From Planctomycetota bacterium (GTDB lineage: Bacteria > Planctomycetota > SZUA-567), in contig JAGUZQ010000096.1 in the NCBI GenBank assembly GCA_020060765.1, positions 1 through 53,418 of the forward strand: DNA of 53,418 nucleotides, given 5' to 3'. Position numbers and translations under genes: made by a program. Positions 30,067-39,203 of the stretch are shown in pieces (position 1 is the stretch's first letter; every line of letters starts with the position of its first letter). A model generated the notes under the pieces. It was not told the origin of the DNA and did not search any database. It was given only the letters and a program-made list of their open reading frames with translations.

Positions 30067-30900
30067 ATGCGGACTGACAACTGGTTGGCCTGGGCGGGAA
30101 TGCTGCTGCTGGCGGGATTGATCTTCGCGGTCGCCCCGCTTGCGGCGGAAGAAGCGGCAAAAAAAATGACGCCTGATCCCGTCGTCGCCGCGCCAACCGC
30201 ACAGGTGGAGGAGCAGAAAACGCCGCCCACGCCCCAGACCCTGCTGGAAAGAATGTTCTCCACTTTCCAGCGCGGCGGCAGCATCATGTGGGCGTTGCTG
30301 ATCACTTCCGTCGTCGGATTGACTTTCGCGATGGAGCGGTTTTCCGGATTGCGGCGCAAGACCCATCTCCCCAAGGATATGCTGGAAAAAGTTTCAGAGC
30401 GATTGCGCAAGCAGAATCCGGAAGCGGCGCGACTGCTGTTGAAAGGCGATTCCGCGGCGCTGGCCAAAGTGCTGGACGGCTTGCTGATGCGCAAGGACGC
30501 CAACCGCCAGGAGATGGAACAGATTCTGGAGGATGAGGCCGGGCGCGTATTGTGGGACATGAAACTGAATATCCGTCCGGTCGGAATCGTCGCCTCGCTT
30601 GCGCCGCTGATCGGGCTGCTGGGAACGGTGATCGGGCTGATTCACGCCTTCCAGGAAGCGGCGGAAAAAGGCATGGATAATCCCGCCAACTTCGCGGAAG
30701 GTATTTACCTCGCGCTCTACACCACCGCCTTCGGCCTCTCCATCGCCATTCCCTTCTCGATTATCTATCATTATCTCCGGGGCAAGGCCGACATCATCAT
30801 GCGCGAGGTCGAGGACAAATCCCTGCAGCTGATTATCGAATTTCAGACGAACAAAATTCCGGCTGATTCCGGCGTGACGGAAACGGTGGCGGCGCAGTAA
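30067..30900 (+). CDS. MotA/TolQ/ExbB proton channel subunit
   Basis: The 277-residue product has a signal-like helix (8-28), a Pro/Ala linker, then the ExbB fold: first core helix IMWALLITSVVGLTFAMERF (about 75-95), a cytoplasmic helical domain, VGIVASLAPLIGLLGTVIGL (about 172-195) and ALYTTAFGLSIAIPFSIIYH (about 215-240). The GLLGTVIG stretch is the family signature around the ion path. With ExbD it uses the proton gradient to drive a periplasmic partner. Neighbours are not TonB but a TPR protein and a VWA/DUF4159 giant. TGGAGG precedes ATG 30067. Confidence 0.93.
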   Translation: MRTDNWLAWAGMLLLAGLIFAVAPLAAEEAAKKMTPDPVVAAPTAQVEEQKTPPTPQTLLERMFSTFQRGGSIMWALLITSVVGLTFAMERFSGLRRKTHLPKDMLEKVSERLRKQNPEAARLLLKGDSAALAKVLDGLLMRKDANRQEMEQILEDEAGRVLWDMKLNIRPVGIVASLAPLIGLLGTVIGLIHAFQEAAEKGMDNPANFAEGIYLALYTTAFGLSIAIPFSIIYHYLRGKADIIMREVEDKSLQLIIEFQTNKIPADSGVTETVAAQ

Positions 30901-30917
30901 TATTAAGGTAAAACAAA

Positions 30918-31340
30918 ATGGCCGGATGGCGCGAAGAAGAAGAAGGCTTTGAAATCCCGATGACGCCGCTGATCGACGTGGTGTTTCTGCTGTTGATCTT
31001 TTTCCTGGTGGCAACCAATTTCACCCGCAAGGAACTGGATCACAAGCTCAAGCTGCCCCAGGCGCTGGGCGGGGAAAAAAGCGAGGTGTTGCCCGAAATC
31101 CTGGTGATCAATATCAGGCAGGACGGTACGCTGGTCATCGACGGCAAAATCCGGGAAGCGGAAAAGCTGGGCGGAATCATCTCCGACTGGCGCGCTAAAC
31201 ATCCCGACAAAAACGTCGCTATCCGCGGCGACGGGCAGGTGCCCTACCAGAAAATCATGCAGGTGATGGGACTGTGCAAATCACTGGGAGTGGACAATAT
31301 CGACCTGCCGGTCGAGGAGCCGGGGAGCGCGTCTCCGTGA
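30918..31340 (+). CDS. ExbD/TolR-type biopolymer transport protein
   Basis: The 140-residue product has a short cytoplasmic N-terminus, one transmembrane helix (PLIDVVFLLLIFFLVATNF) carrying the conserved Asp of the proton path, and a periplasmic domain ending DNIDLPVEEPGSASP. The pattern VAIRGDGQVPYQKIMQVM is the TolR/ExbD periplasmic fold. It lies 17 bp after the channel subunit. Its TGA is fused to the GTG of the next gene (GTGA), so translation of the two is coupled. Confidence 0.94.
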   Translation: MAGWREEEEGFEIPMTPLIDVVFLLLIFFLVATNFTRKELDHKLKLPQALGGEKSEVLPEILVINIRQDGTLVIDGKIREAEKLGGIISDWRAKHPDKNVAIRGDGQVPYQKIMQVMGLCKSLGVDNIDLPVEEPGSASP

Positions 31341-34300
31341 CGAAACCAAGCGTATATACCCGTTTGGCGGTTGTCGCGTTCTGGGCCGTGCTGGCCCTTT
31401 CGCGCTTTATGCCGTGCGCGCAGGCAGGCGAGGAACATTCTCTCTCCGTGCGCATGTTGTCGACCGAAGCGGGCGACCCGCGCGCGCCGGGCAACGTCAA
31501 ACTCGCGGTGGAACTGCCGGAAGAAATGCTGGCGGCTCTGCCGCAGGTCACGCCTGAAAACTTCCGGATCTATATTTTCCCGTGCGGCGCGCAGGACTGG
31601 CGGCAGGATAAATACCGCGCCAAAGGTCTGCTGCTGTGGCAATACGGCAAGACCGCCTTCCTCGACGTGCGCGATCCGCCTCGGCAGGAAAGCGCGGGCG
31701 AATGTTCGCTGTTTATCGAATGCACCGCCGGAAAAAAAGTTTTCGCCGCTGGCGCGGGGCAAGGGCGGTTGCGCTACCGCTCCGGCCAGGTCGATGTGGC
31801 GTTGGTCATCGACGCATCGATGAGCATGATCCGCTCCGACCCCCAGCGCAAGCGTGTCGCCGCCGCGCGGGAATTTCTCAATCTCGCCGAAAGCGGCGGG
31901 CGCGTGGGCGAGGTCGGCGTGGTCACCTTCAGCAACCGCGCGGAAGTGCGCGCTCCCCTCACCTCTCTCGCCGACAAGGACAAATTGATCGCCTCGCTGT
32001 CGGGCGTGCCCAGCGACGGGCAGACCAACATGGACGACGCTCTCGCCGCCGCGGAGGAAATGCTCGCTGAAGGTAAATCGGGAAAAAAAGCGATTGTCTT
32101 TCTTACCGATGGTCGCAATGAACCGCGCCGCTACCAGGAGACCCACCTCGAACTGGCGCGTAAAAATATCGAAATCTATTCCGTAGGTTTGTCGGATCGC
32201 GCCGATTACGAACTGCTGGAGCGGATGGCAGCAGATACCGGCGGCAAGGTTTTCCGCGCCGCCACCGACGTTGATCTGTTGGCGATCTATCGCCGCATCG
32301 CTTCTGAAATCGGGCGTAACGTGGTGCTTTTTTCGCAGGCACTTGACACTCCCAGCGCGGAGCTGGTCATTCCGGTCGATCAGTCTCTGCGTACCGCCGA
32401 GTTCGTGCTGGACACCGACGACGGCGCGGCGGTGATGCAGGTGTTCGCTCCCGACGGGAAGGAACTGGCGCAGGAACGTTATTCCGAATCCGGCAATTCG
32501 CGGGTGCTGCGGGTGTCGTACCCCGCGCCGGGTAACTGGAAAGTGCTGCTGAAATCCGGCGGCGGCGACCTGCCCTTCGCGGTCACCGGCGACACCGACC
32601 TGCTGCTGGACGTTTTTCCACCGCAGCTTGAAGACAGGCGGTTGACAGTAGGCGCGACTTTGGCGCGGCGCGGAGATCTGTCGCAGATTTCCCGGATAAG
32701 GCTTTTTTCCGCCACAGCGCCGGGAAAGCTTGCCGCCGAACTGTACGACGACGGCAAACACGGCGACGGGCAGGCGAGCGACGGAGTTTTTTCCGGCTTT
32801 GTCGATCTGCCTGCGCAGGCGGAGGGAAATTTGCGTTTTGGTCTGCGCGCGGTGGGCGAGACCGGCGACGGGCAGGCGTTTGTGCGTCAGGTCGGCGCGT
32901 TGCTGAAGAATGTAAAAAAATATGTTCCGCCGAAGCCGAAGCAGATAGCGGAAACACCGGTAAAGCTGACCGGCTTTGCGCTCGACCTGGGCAAGGTTCT
33001 CCCTGGCGACAAGTGCGAAGCGACAGGCGTCGTTCTGCTGGAAGCGGAGCGGGAGCAACTGGCGTCAATTGACCTGGGTCGGTTTGCCGGACCGGACGGC
33101 GCGGTGCTTCCGGACGGTTCCCTGGACTTGGTTTTCGATCAGGGCATAAACCTTGCTCCTGGCGAAAATCGCGCGAAAATCTCCCTGCGGATTCCGCCTG
33201 ATGCGCGCCCCGGCGTTTACCACAGCGAAACCACCTTGCGCACTTGGAAGTCGTCATCCAAGGTGGTGCTGACGGTGGAGATCGCGCCGACTGCTCTTGC
33301 GGCGGGAAAAATCAATCCGAAAAAAGTTGAAGTAGAACCGGGCGACGAAGGTGTGTTCAAGTTGCCGCTGACTCTTTCCTCTCTTCGGTCGTTACCGCTG
33401 ACGTGGAAAATTTCCGGGGAAAACGCCGACCTGTTCGTGTCCGGGCACGAACAAAATATGGAACTCGATCCCGGTGCGGAAACGGAATTCGCCTGTGCCT
33501 TGCGCGTGCCGCTGCACTGCAAGCCGGGAAGGAAAACCGCGACGCTGGAATTTTCCTGCGGCGATGGCCTGGCGACCACGCGGGTCGAAATTGCTTACAC
33601 CGTTCTGCCGCCGCCGGAGGAAAATATTCCGGTAGCGAAGTTCGCCTACGCCGTTCCGGAAAAGAAAGACCCGCCGGTTGAGAAACCGGTTGAACCGGAA
33701 CCTGAGCAACCGCAGGTGTCCGAAGACGACGCGGGAGACACTTTCACGCCTCCGGCGGCGACGGTGATTCCGAAAACCGACGCCTGGGAGAGCGTGAAGG
33801 AATTCCTGTTCTGGGCGCTGGCGCTGCTGGTGGCGGGTCTGTCGACGCTGGCGTTATTGTTGCGGTATGTGGTGAAAAACCGGCTGCTGCGGTTCGCACT
33901 GCTTTCTGCGCCGCTGAACCTGGTGATGGTGATTCTGTTTCTGATCGCGATGGGCGGGCTGGACGAAATCGACAACATCGCGGAGAAACCCAAGCTTGTG
34001 GCGCGGCTGGTGAGTTTCAAACAAGGCATGGGCTTCTCTCTTAACGAAGCGGAAAAAAGCCTGCTCCAGCGGGTCAAGACTCTGGACGAAAAGTCGCACA
34101 CCTTGGCGGAGAAAAAGGATTCGCCTGACCAGAACCGCGAAAAGCAGAGCGTGGTGTTGCGAGAGAATGTGAAAAAGCCGCCTATGGTTGAAAAGCGGGA
34201 AGAGCTGGATCGGCGCGTAACCGCGACCCTCGCCCGGCGCGAACCGGAAAAGCGTCTGTATAAAGATCCGGAAAGGGAAAAACTGCAACAGGAGCAACTC

Positions 34301-37144
34301 AAGCGGCAGGCGCGGGAAAACAAACTTGAAGAGCTCAATCAGGTGAAGGTCACCGAGGCCAATCCGCAACCTGAAACTCAGCGGCAATTACGGGTTGCGA
34401 TTGTAAAAGACGCGCCGCCGGTCGAGAAAGAAGAGGCGCGACTGAACCGCTTGCGCCGTTCCGCGCCAGGGCTGGAAATGCGTCGCCGTACCACTCCGGA
34501 AAGGGAAATGACTGCCCCGGTCGCGGAGCTAAAACTCGTCGAGAAAAAGCCGGAACTTTTACAGGTGACTCATGCCGCTTCGACGGCGCAGGCTTTTACG
34601 CCTCTGCCGGAAACAGTCAGGCAACAAGCGTCGCTCAACCGCCGGGCGACGACGGCGGAGCTGGAAAGGAATTTCGCGTCCGCAGTGGATTCAGCGGTCA
34701 CTTCGCGGGAAAGACTGCCGGTGTCGGTCTCAACACCGACGCGGGAAATCGCTGTTTCCCGCCGTGCGGAAGATGTATTTCATTCCCGCCTGCCGCAGGT
34801 AAAAACTCTTCAGCCAGTTAGGGGCGACGTCAAAAAAACCGGAACTGTTTCGCCTTCACCGGCGGAATCCGCTTCTGATCTAATGGCAATGGCGTCTCCT
34901 CCGGATCAGGCCAGACAAATAAGTAAAACCGGTGCGGCAGTCGTTGAGCGCGAGCGGGTGCCAATGGCTGAGCGGGAGTTTTCCTTTGGCAGAATCCGCC
35001 GGTCACTGCCGGTATCAAGCCAGAAACGCCCGGACATGAAGGAAACTGTGCAGCTGAAAACCGCGCCTGCCGCGCCGCAAGGCAAGCCTGAACCGCTGGC
35101 GGAAACTCACCAGGCTCCTGCCGCTTCTTCCGGGTTCCGCGCGCCGGAAACCACGCTGGCGCTGGCGGCTGGTGCGACTGTTCTCGACCGGCAAAGCAAG
35201 CCTGTTTCCCAACAGGCTGATCTGCGCGGCGATGTTTCCGCTGCCACGGTTGATACCCGCGAACGGGTAGAATTCCCTCGTCTGGCGCGCGGCAAACTGG
35301 AATATGAAAGAACCGACCAGCCAGCCCACAACGCGCCAGCCCTTACGCCTGAGGGCAATGGCACTGAGCTTGCTTCCGGCGAGAAAACGGCGGAGACTAC
35401 GGAATTGGCCACCGGCTACTCGCTGCCGGAAAACGCCGATGCTTCCTGCTTGGGCAGGCAGTCTCGCGGTACCCGCCGGGAACTGTTCAAGGAAGGTGAA
35501 ATCGCTGTCGCGCCGGGACTGGAGATAGGCAGAATGCCTGCGCGGGTTTCGCCCATGACCAGGCGCAGCGATATGCCGGGAATCGGCGGCGTTATTGGTA
35601 AATCTCCAAGCATGTCTCCCGGCAGAGACGAAGCATCGGACAAGGAGCCGAGTTTCTCCCGCAGCAGAATCGAGAATCCCGGCGGAGAAGCCGAGCAGCG
35701 ATTTGGCGCCAGACAATCAGCCCAGATCGCGCGGGAAAACAAGAGCGGCAGGAACCGCGACAACTCGCTTGCCGACGAGCGGCTGGAGGAATTTTCCGCC
35801 CCCGGTTTCCGCCAGTTGCGCGAAAGGGTTTCCGCCGCGCCAGTCCGCGCCCCCGCCGCGCGCACCATCGCCGAAGCCAAGGAGCGTCTCCAGACTTCGG
35901 TCGAAAGCGATTCGCTCAGTGTTGTGATTGGCGAAGTGAAATTCGGCAGCGACTGGGATTCCTCGCCGCTGGCGGTGGCGAACCTGGTTGACGCCTACCG
36001 CACCCGGGCGGCCTGCGGCGTGAATGTGGAAAAGCGCACCGTTAATCTCGACCGCAAACAGGTCGCCGACTGCCAGCTGCTGTTTATGACCGGTAATCTG
36101 CCCTACGTGCTGTCGGGGGGAGAAGTCGACGCCTTGCGCGCGTATCTGGCAGCGGGGGGCTGCCTCTGGCTGAACGACTCCACCCGCGAGGGCGACGATA
36201 GTTTCGACTCCGCCACCCGGCGGGAACTCGCTAAAGTGCTGGCGACGCCGTTGGTGAAAATCCCGGCGCAACACGCGCTGCTGAAATCGGTCTATAATTT
36301 TACCGAAGGCTATCTGGGTTACCACGTCCCCCCCGGCGACAAGTATCGCGTCAATTACCTCGAAGGCATCGAGCTTAACGGCAGGTTGGCCGTGCTGTAT
36401 ACACGAAACGACTACGCTGACGGGATGGCGCTGGACCCGCAATTGACAGCGCTGCGCAAAAGCACTACCGATCTGTCTGCCGAGGAAATGCAGGAAGGCT
36501 CGCTCCGGTTCGGCATCAATGTCGTGCATTATTTCCTGGGCGGGGCAAGTTCGGTGACTGGTGTGGTTCAGGAGGAGAAAAAACTTTATCCGGCCGCCGC
36601 CAGCGTTTTCCAGGGCGACCCGGCCAAGCTGTCTATGTGGCAGGATTTTTCTGACGCGACAGACCACGGGTGGGAAGTGGAAAAATGGGGCAACCCGGCG
36701 GAATTATCCCTCGCTCCGGAAGGAAACGGGGCATTGAAAATTTCGCTGCTGCCCGGCCAGAAACGCAAAGTTGCGATAAAATATGATATTCCCGCCTCTG
36801 CCGGAAGACGCCTGGATTTGTCAAACGTGCAGAGCGTTATTCTTGACGTTTTCAACGGACAACCCGGAGGCTTCAGGTTTTCACTGGTGTTGACCACAGT
36901 TGATACAGATGGCGTATGGCGCGATTTTGAGGCGAAAAGCATCTATTTACGACCAGGATGGAATAAAAACGTCTGTTTTCTGCTAAAAAACCAACTATTC
37001 AAGTCTCGAGAGACCGGCTGGAAGGAATATGATACTAAACTTTCCGGTGTAAATAATTGCGGGAAGCTATCTATATTTTATTACACAGATAGCTTTAATT
37101 CCGGGATAATATTACAAGACTGCATCAGACTGGAAGAAATGTAA
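31337..37144 (+). CDS. Giant envelope protein: VWA domain, membrane hairpin, disordered linker, DUF4159, C-terminal beta-sandwich
   Basis: The 1935-residue product has a signal sequence (LAVVAFWAVLALS), then a von Willebrand A domain (about residues 150-340) with a complete metal site: Asp159-x-Ser161-x-Ser163, Thr230 and Asp258. Immunoglobulin-like beta regions follow to about 790. Two helices (about 818-880) cross the membrane. A long Arg/Glu/Pro-rich, apparently disordered stretch (about 900-1510) follows, then a DUF4159 domain (about 1525-1750; VVIGEVKFGSDWDSS, LRAYLAAGGCLWLNDST) and a carbohydrate-binding-like beta-sandwich to the end. GTG 31337 overlaps the exbD stop. It is the likely effector of the ExbBD pair. 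No homologue of known function is claimed. Confidence 0.85.
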   Translation: MTKPSVYTRLAVVAFWAVLALSRFMPCAQAGEEHSLSVRMLSTEAGDPRAPGNVKLAVELPEEMLAALPQVTPENFRIYIFPCGAQDWRQDKYRAKGLLLWQYGKTAFLDVRDPPRQESAGECSLFIECTAGKKVFAAGAGQGRLRYRSGQVDVALVIDASMSMIRSDPQRKRVAAAREFLNLAESGGRVGEVGVVTFSNRAEVRAPLTSLADKDKLIASLSGVPSDGQTNMDDALAAAEEMLAEGKSGKKAIVFLTDGRNEPRRYQETHLELARKNIEIYSVGLSDRADYELLERMAADTGGKVFRAATDVDLLAIYRRIASEIGRNVVLFSQALDTPSAELVIPVDQSLRTAEFVLDTDDGAAVMQVFAPDGKELAQERYSESGNSRVLRVSYPAPGNWKVLLKSGGGDLPFAVTGDTDLLLDVFPPQLEDRRLTVGATLARRGDLSQISRIRLFSATAPGKLAAELYDDGKHGDGQASDGVFSGFVDLPAQAEGNLRFGLRAVGETGDGQAFVRQVGALLKNVKKYVPPKPKQIAETPVKLTGFALDLGKVLPGDKCEATGVVLLEAEREQLASIDLGRFAGPDGAVLPDGSLDLVFDQGINLAPGENRAKISLRIPPDARPGVYHSETTLRTWKSSSKVVLTVEIAPTALAAGKINPKKVEVEPGDEGVFKLPLTLSSLRSLPLTWKISGENADLFVSGHEQNMELDPGAETEFACALRVPLHCKPGRKTATLEFSCGDGLATTRVEIAYTVLPPPEENIPVAKFAYAVPEKKDPPVEKPVEPEPEQPQVSEDDAGDTFTPPAATVIPKTDAWESVKEFLFWALALLVAGLSTLALLLRYVVKNRLLRFALLSAPLNLVMVILFLIAMGGLDEIDNIAEKPKLVARLVSFKQGMGFSLNEAEKSLLQRVKTLDEKSHTLAEKKDSPDQNREKQSVVLRENVKKPPMVEKREELDRRVTATLARREPEKRLYKDPEREKLQQEQLKRQARENKLEELNQVKVTEANPQPETQRQLRVAIVKDAPPVEKEEARLNRLRRSAPGLEMRRRTTPEREMTAPVAELKLVEKKPELLQVTHAASTAQAFTPLPETVRQQASLNRRATTAELERNFASAVDSAVTSRERLPVSVSTPTREIAVSRRAEDVFHSRLPQVKTLQPVRGDVKKTGTVSPSPAESASDLMAMASPPDQARQISKTGAAVVERERVPMAEREFSFGRIRRSLPVSSQKRPDMKETVQLKTAPAAPQGKPEPLAETHQAPAASSGFRAPETTLALAAGATVLDRQSKPVSQQADLRGDVSAATVDTRERVEFPRLARGKLEYERTDQPAHNAPALTPEGNGTELASGEKTAETTELATGYSLPENADASCLGRQSRGTRRELFKEGEIAVAPGLEIGRMPARVSPMTRRSDMPGIGGVIGKSPSMSPGRDEASDKEPSFSRSRIENPGGEAEQRFGARQSAQIARENKSGRNRDNSLADERLEEFSAPGFRQLRERVSAAPVRAPAARTIAEAKERLQTSVESDSLSVVIGEVKFGSDWDSSPLAVANLVDAYRTRAACGVNVEKRTVNLDRKQVADCQLLFMTGNLPYVLSGGEVDALRAYLAAGGCLWLNDSTREGDDSFDSATRRELAKVLATPLVKIPAQHALLKSVYNFTEGYLGYHVPPGDKYRVNYLEGIELNGRLAVLYTRNDYADGMALDPQLTALRKSTTDLSAEEMQEGSLRFGINVVHYFLGGASSVTGVVQEEKKLYPAAASVFQGDPAKLSMWQDFSDATDHGWEVEKWGNPAELSLAPEGNGALKISLLPGQKRKVAIKYDIPASAGRRLDLSNVQSVILDVFNGQPGGFRFSLVLTTVDTDGVWRDFEAKSIYLRPGWNKNVCFLLKNQLFKSRETGWKEYDTKLSGVNNCGKLSIFYYTDSFNSGIILQDCIRLEEM

Positions 37145-37300
37145 GAAAAAGGGTGGTATTTTTTTTTTAACAGTTGACATAGTCGGCCAATAGGGTACAT
37201 TTATCTCATAGCAGCGTTCGGGTGCGCAGAAGCTAGCATAACGCTCACATGAGCGACATAAGCTTCAATAATAAAAACCAGATATTTTTGACGTTACATC

Positions 37301-37328
37301 TTGACAATCACCAGAAGAGAAGTATACT
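37301..37328 (+). promoter_or_regulatory. Strong sigma-70 promoter of the response regulator
   Basis: TTGACA (37301-37306), a 16-bp spacer and TATACT (37323-37328). Transcription would start near 37335, about five bases before the ATG at 37340, leaving no room for a ribosome site. Confidence 0.75.
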
Positions 37329-37339
37329 TTTAATGCAAT

Positions 37340-37930
37340 ATGGAAAACGTGCAGAACGTGAAGAACGTGCCGACGCTCCCTGAGAAAGAAATCTTTTCAA
37401 CTGGCGAGTTAGCGTCTGTTTGCAAGGTTACCAAGCATACGATTATCGCCGCGATTGACAAGGGCGATTTAAAGGCCAGTCGCACTCCGGGCGGACACAA
37501 CCGGATACGTCGCCGCGATGCGCTGGCTTTCATGCGCAAGCATAACTTCCTGCAAGAGGAAGTGGCGAAGAAAATCCTGGTTGTGGATGACGAGGATTTC
37601 ATCCGAGAGGTGATGGAGCAGATTTTCGAGGAAGACGGGTACGGGATTTACCACGCCAGCAGTGGTTACGAAGCTGGCAAGCTGGCGGAGAGAATCCGCC
37701 CCGACCTGATCCTGTTGGATATTTTACTGCCTGATATTGACGGCAGGGAAGTTTCACGGCACATCCGCGAAGAAGATTTTGGCAAGGAATGCCGCATTTT
37801 GGCGGTTACTGCTTTAAAGGAGCCTGGGGAGGTAGCGGAGATTCTGGCGGCTGGTATAGATGACCACATCGCCAAGCCGTTCCGGATCGACGTGCTCAGG
37901 GAAAAAGTGGAGGCATTGCTTAATAAATAA
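37340..37930 (+). CDS. Response regulator with N-terminal MerR/excisionase-type HTH
   Basis: The 196-residue product joins a winged helix-turn-helix of the MerR/excisionase kind (residues 15-70: STGELASVCKVTKHTIIAAI, TPGGHNRIRR) to a C-terminal receiver domain (78-196). The receiver keeps the acidic pair in VVDDED, the phospho-Asp in LILLDILLPDIDG, the Thr in LAVTAL and Lys in IAKPF. Most regulators have the receiver first; here the order is reversed. No kinase is adjacent. The ATG has no ribosome site and lies about five bases after the predicted start of transcription, so the mRNA may be leaderless. Confidence 0.88.
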   Translation: MENVQNVKNVPTLPEKEIFSTGELASVCKVTKHTIIAAIDKGDLKASRTPGGHNRIRRRDALAFMRKHNFLQEEVAKKILVVDDEDFIREVMEQIFEEDGYGIYHASSGYEAGKLAERIRPDLILLDILLPDIDGREVSRHIREEDFGKECRILAVTALKEPGEVAEILAAGIDDHIAKPFRIDVLREKVEALLNK

Positions 37931-37959
37931 AGATTTCGGTCATACAAGAGATCGGGGCC

Positions 37960-38164
37960 CAAGACAGACACTTACCTTCCCCAACTGCCCGACACCTGTG
38001 TCTGTTTCCTGATCGCCGGAGACCCGTATGTATGACCGCCAATTTACGGGTCTCCAAAATAGCGGGTTCGGAGGCGGCATCCTTCCCTAACTGCCCGACA
38101 CCTGTGTCGTCTTTTGAACCCGCTTGGTTTTACCACTTGGCCGCGCGCAAGCGCGGCCTTTTTT
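37960..38164 (+). ncRNA. Candidate structured RNA or leader: ladder of four hairpins
   Basis: After the response regulator there are, in order: ACAGACAC/GTGTCTGT (37964-37971/37998-38005); a perfect 11-bp stem GGAGACCCGTA/TACGGGTCTCC (38018-38028/38045-38055); a perfect 9-bp stem AGCGGGTTC/GAACCCGCT (38061-38069/38116-38124); and a terminator. A direct repeat (AACTGCCCGACACCTGTGTC) is inside the first and third. No coding frame explains it. Confidence 0.4.
38139..38164 (+). terminator. Rho-independent terminator
   Basis: GGCCGCGC (38139-38146), loop GCAA, GCGCGGCC (38151-38158), then TTTTTT. A clear terminator for the response-regulator transcript, facing the 3' end of the minus-strand gene at 38186. 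Confidence 0.93.
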
Positions 38165-38185
38165 GTTTCGTTTGTTTTATTGGCG

Positions 38186-39028
38186 TTAGGGTTCACCATA
38201 GGTCAGCGATTTTTTACTGCGGGTCTGTTGGAGTTCCGCGCCGGGGAGTTGTCCGCCGATAAGCTGAAGCGAGAGGTCGATCACTTCGCGGGCTTCTTCC
38301 GCGGTGGTGGTGCCGATTGCGACCATGTCCTGCTCGCGGAGGGTGCGCCACACATAGCTCAAGCCTACGATAGGCATCAGGCGTCCGGCGGCAAGCGGTT
38401 TTATCGTCATCACCGGGCGCTTGGCCTGATGGATGATTTTCATTATCCAGTCGATTTCGACCGGCATTAAAAAACCGGCGGCATTATAAATCTGGATATA
38501 GGTTTCAATATCCGCGTTCTGCCCGTCTGCATAGATGATGCTTTCGGGCATATGGGTCGAAAGGCCGGGAATCATGCCGCGCTCGCGGATCAGTCTGGTG
38601 AAATAGTCGATATGGCGGATTTTCCGCACCAGCCGGTCGACCAGGGCATCGGTCACGCATTGATGCGGCATGCAGAACGTGGCGCCCAGCTCCTTGCAGA
38701 GATCAATATTTTTTTCCGCATCGGGAGAGCTTCCGTCAGGATTTACCTGAAAGCTGGGAGTGACAATCCAGATTATTTTCCTGCCGGTTCGCTCCTGCAC
38801 GGCCTGGATACATTTGAACATCATCTCATCGGGCGAACTCATGACGGCATCAACCCCGGCACGCATGAACACTTCAATAATGTCGGCGATTCGCTCAGAA
38901 GTCTGCAGCTCCTTGATATGGTTGTCCTTGGCCTTGGAAAAGTGGGAAAACCCGCGGAACCAGTTAGTCCCGACAATAAGCCTGGGAACCGAGATGCCGC
39001 CGACCATGGTGCGGGGAAACGCGTTCAT
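38186..39028 (-). CDS. TIM-barrel protein of unknown function
   Basis: The 280-residue product has the strand-helix rhythm of a TIM barrel: VPRLIVGTNWFRGFSHF at the start, GVDAVMSSPDEMMF, GRKIIWIVTPSF, GATFCMPHQCV, RPVMTIKPLAAGR and MVAIGTTTAEEAREVI. The last resembles aldo/keto-reductase-like ends. I do not recognise a specific enzyme. Candidate active groups are the Asp/Glu pair in SSPDEMM, the Cys-Met-Pro-His loop and the Lys of TIKPLAAG. GGAGGG lies before ATG 39028. It stands alone, convergent with the hairpin-terminated response regulator. Confidence 0.75.
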   Translation of the reverse strand: MNAFPRTMVGGISVPRLIVGTNWFRGFSHFSKAKDNHIKELQTSERIADIIEVFMRAGVDAVMSSPDEMMFKCIQAVQERTGRKIIWIVTPSFQVNPDGSSPDAEKNIDLCKELGATFCMPHQCVTDALVDRLVRKIRHIDYFTRLIRERGMIPGLSTHMPESIIYADGQNADIETYIQIYNAAGFLMPVEIDWIMKIIHQAKRPVMTIKPLAAGRLMPIVGLSYVWRTLREQDMVAIGTTTAEEAREVIDLSLQLIGGQLPGAELQQTRSKKSLTYGEP

Positions 39029-39203
39029 AAGTTGCCCTCCGAAATAGATGTGTTTCCATATCCGGTAGAGTACCTGATTTGAAAGGTCAAAGTCAAGCGG
39101 GACGGCATTTTACCAGCGAGGAAAAGTATTAACGGCTTTTCCCGCGGCAAATCCCCTTGACGCGCGGAGCGGAGAACAGATAATAGAACGCTGGGAGAAA
39201 GAC

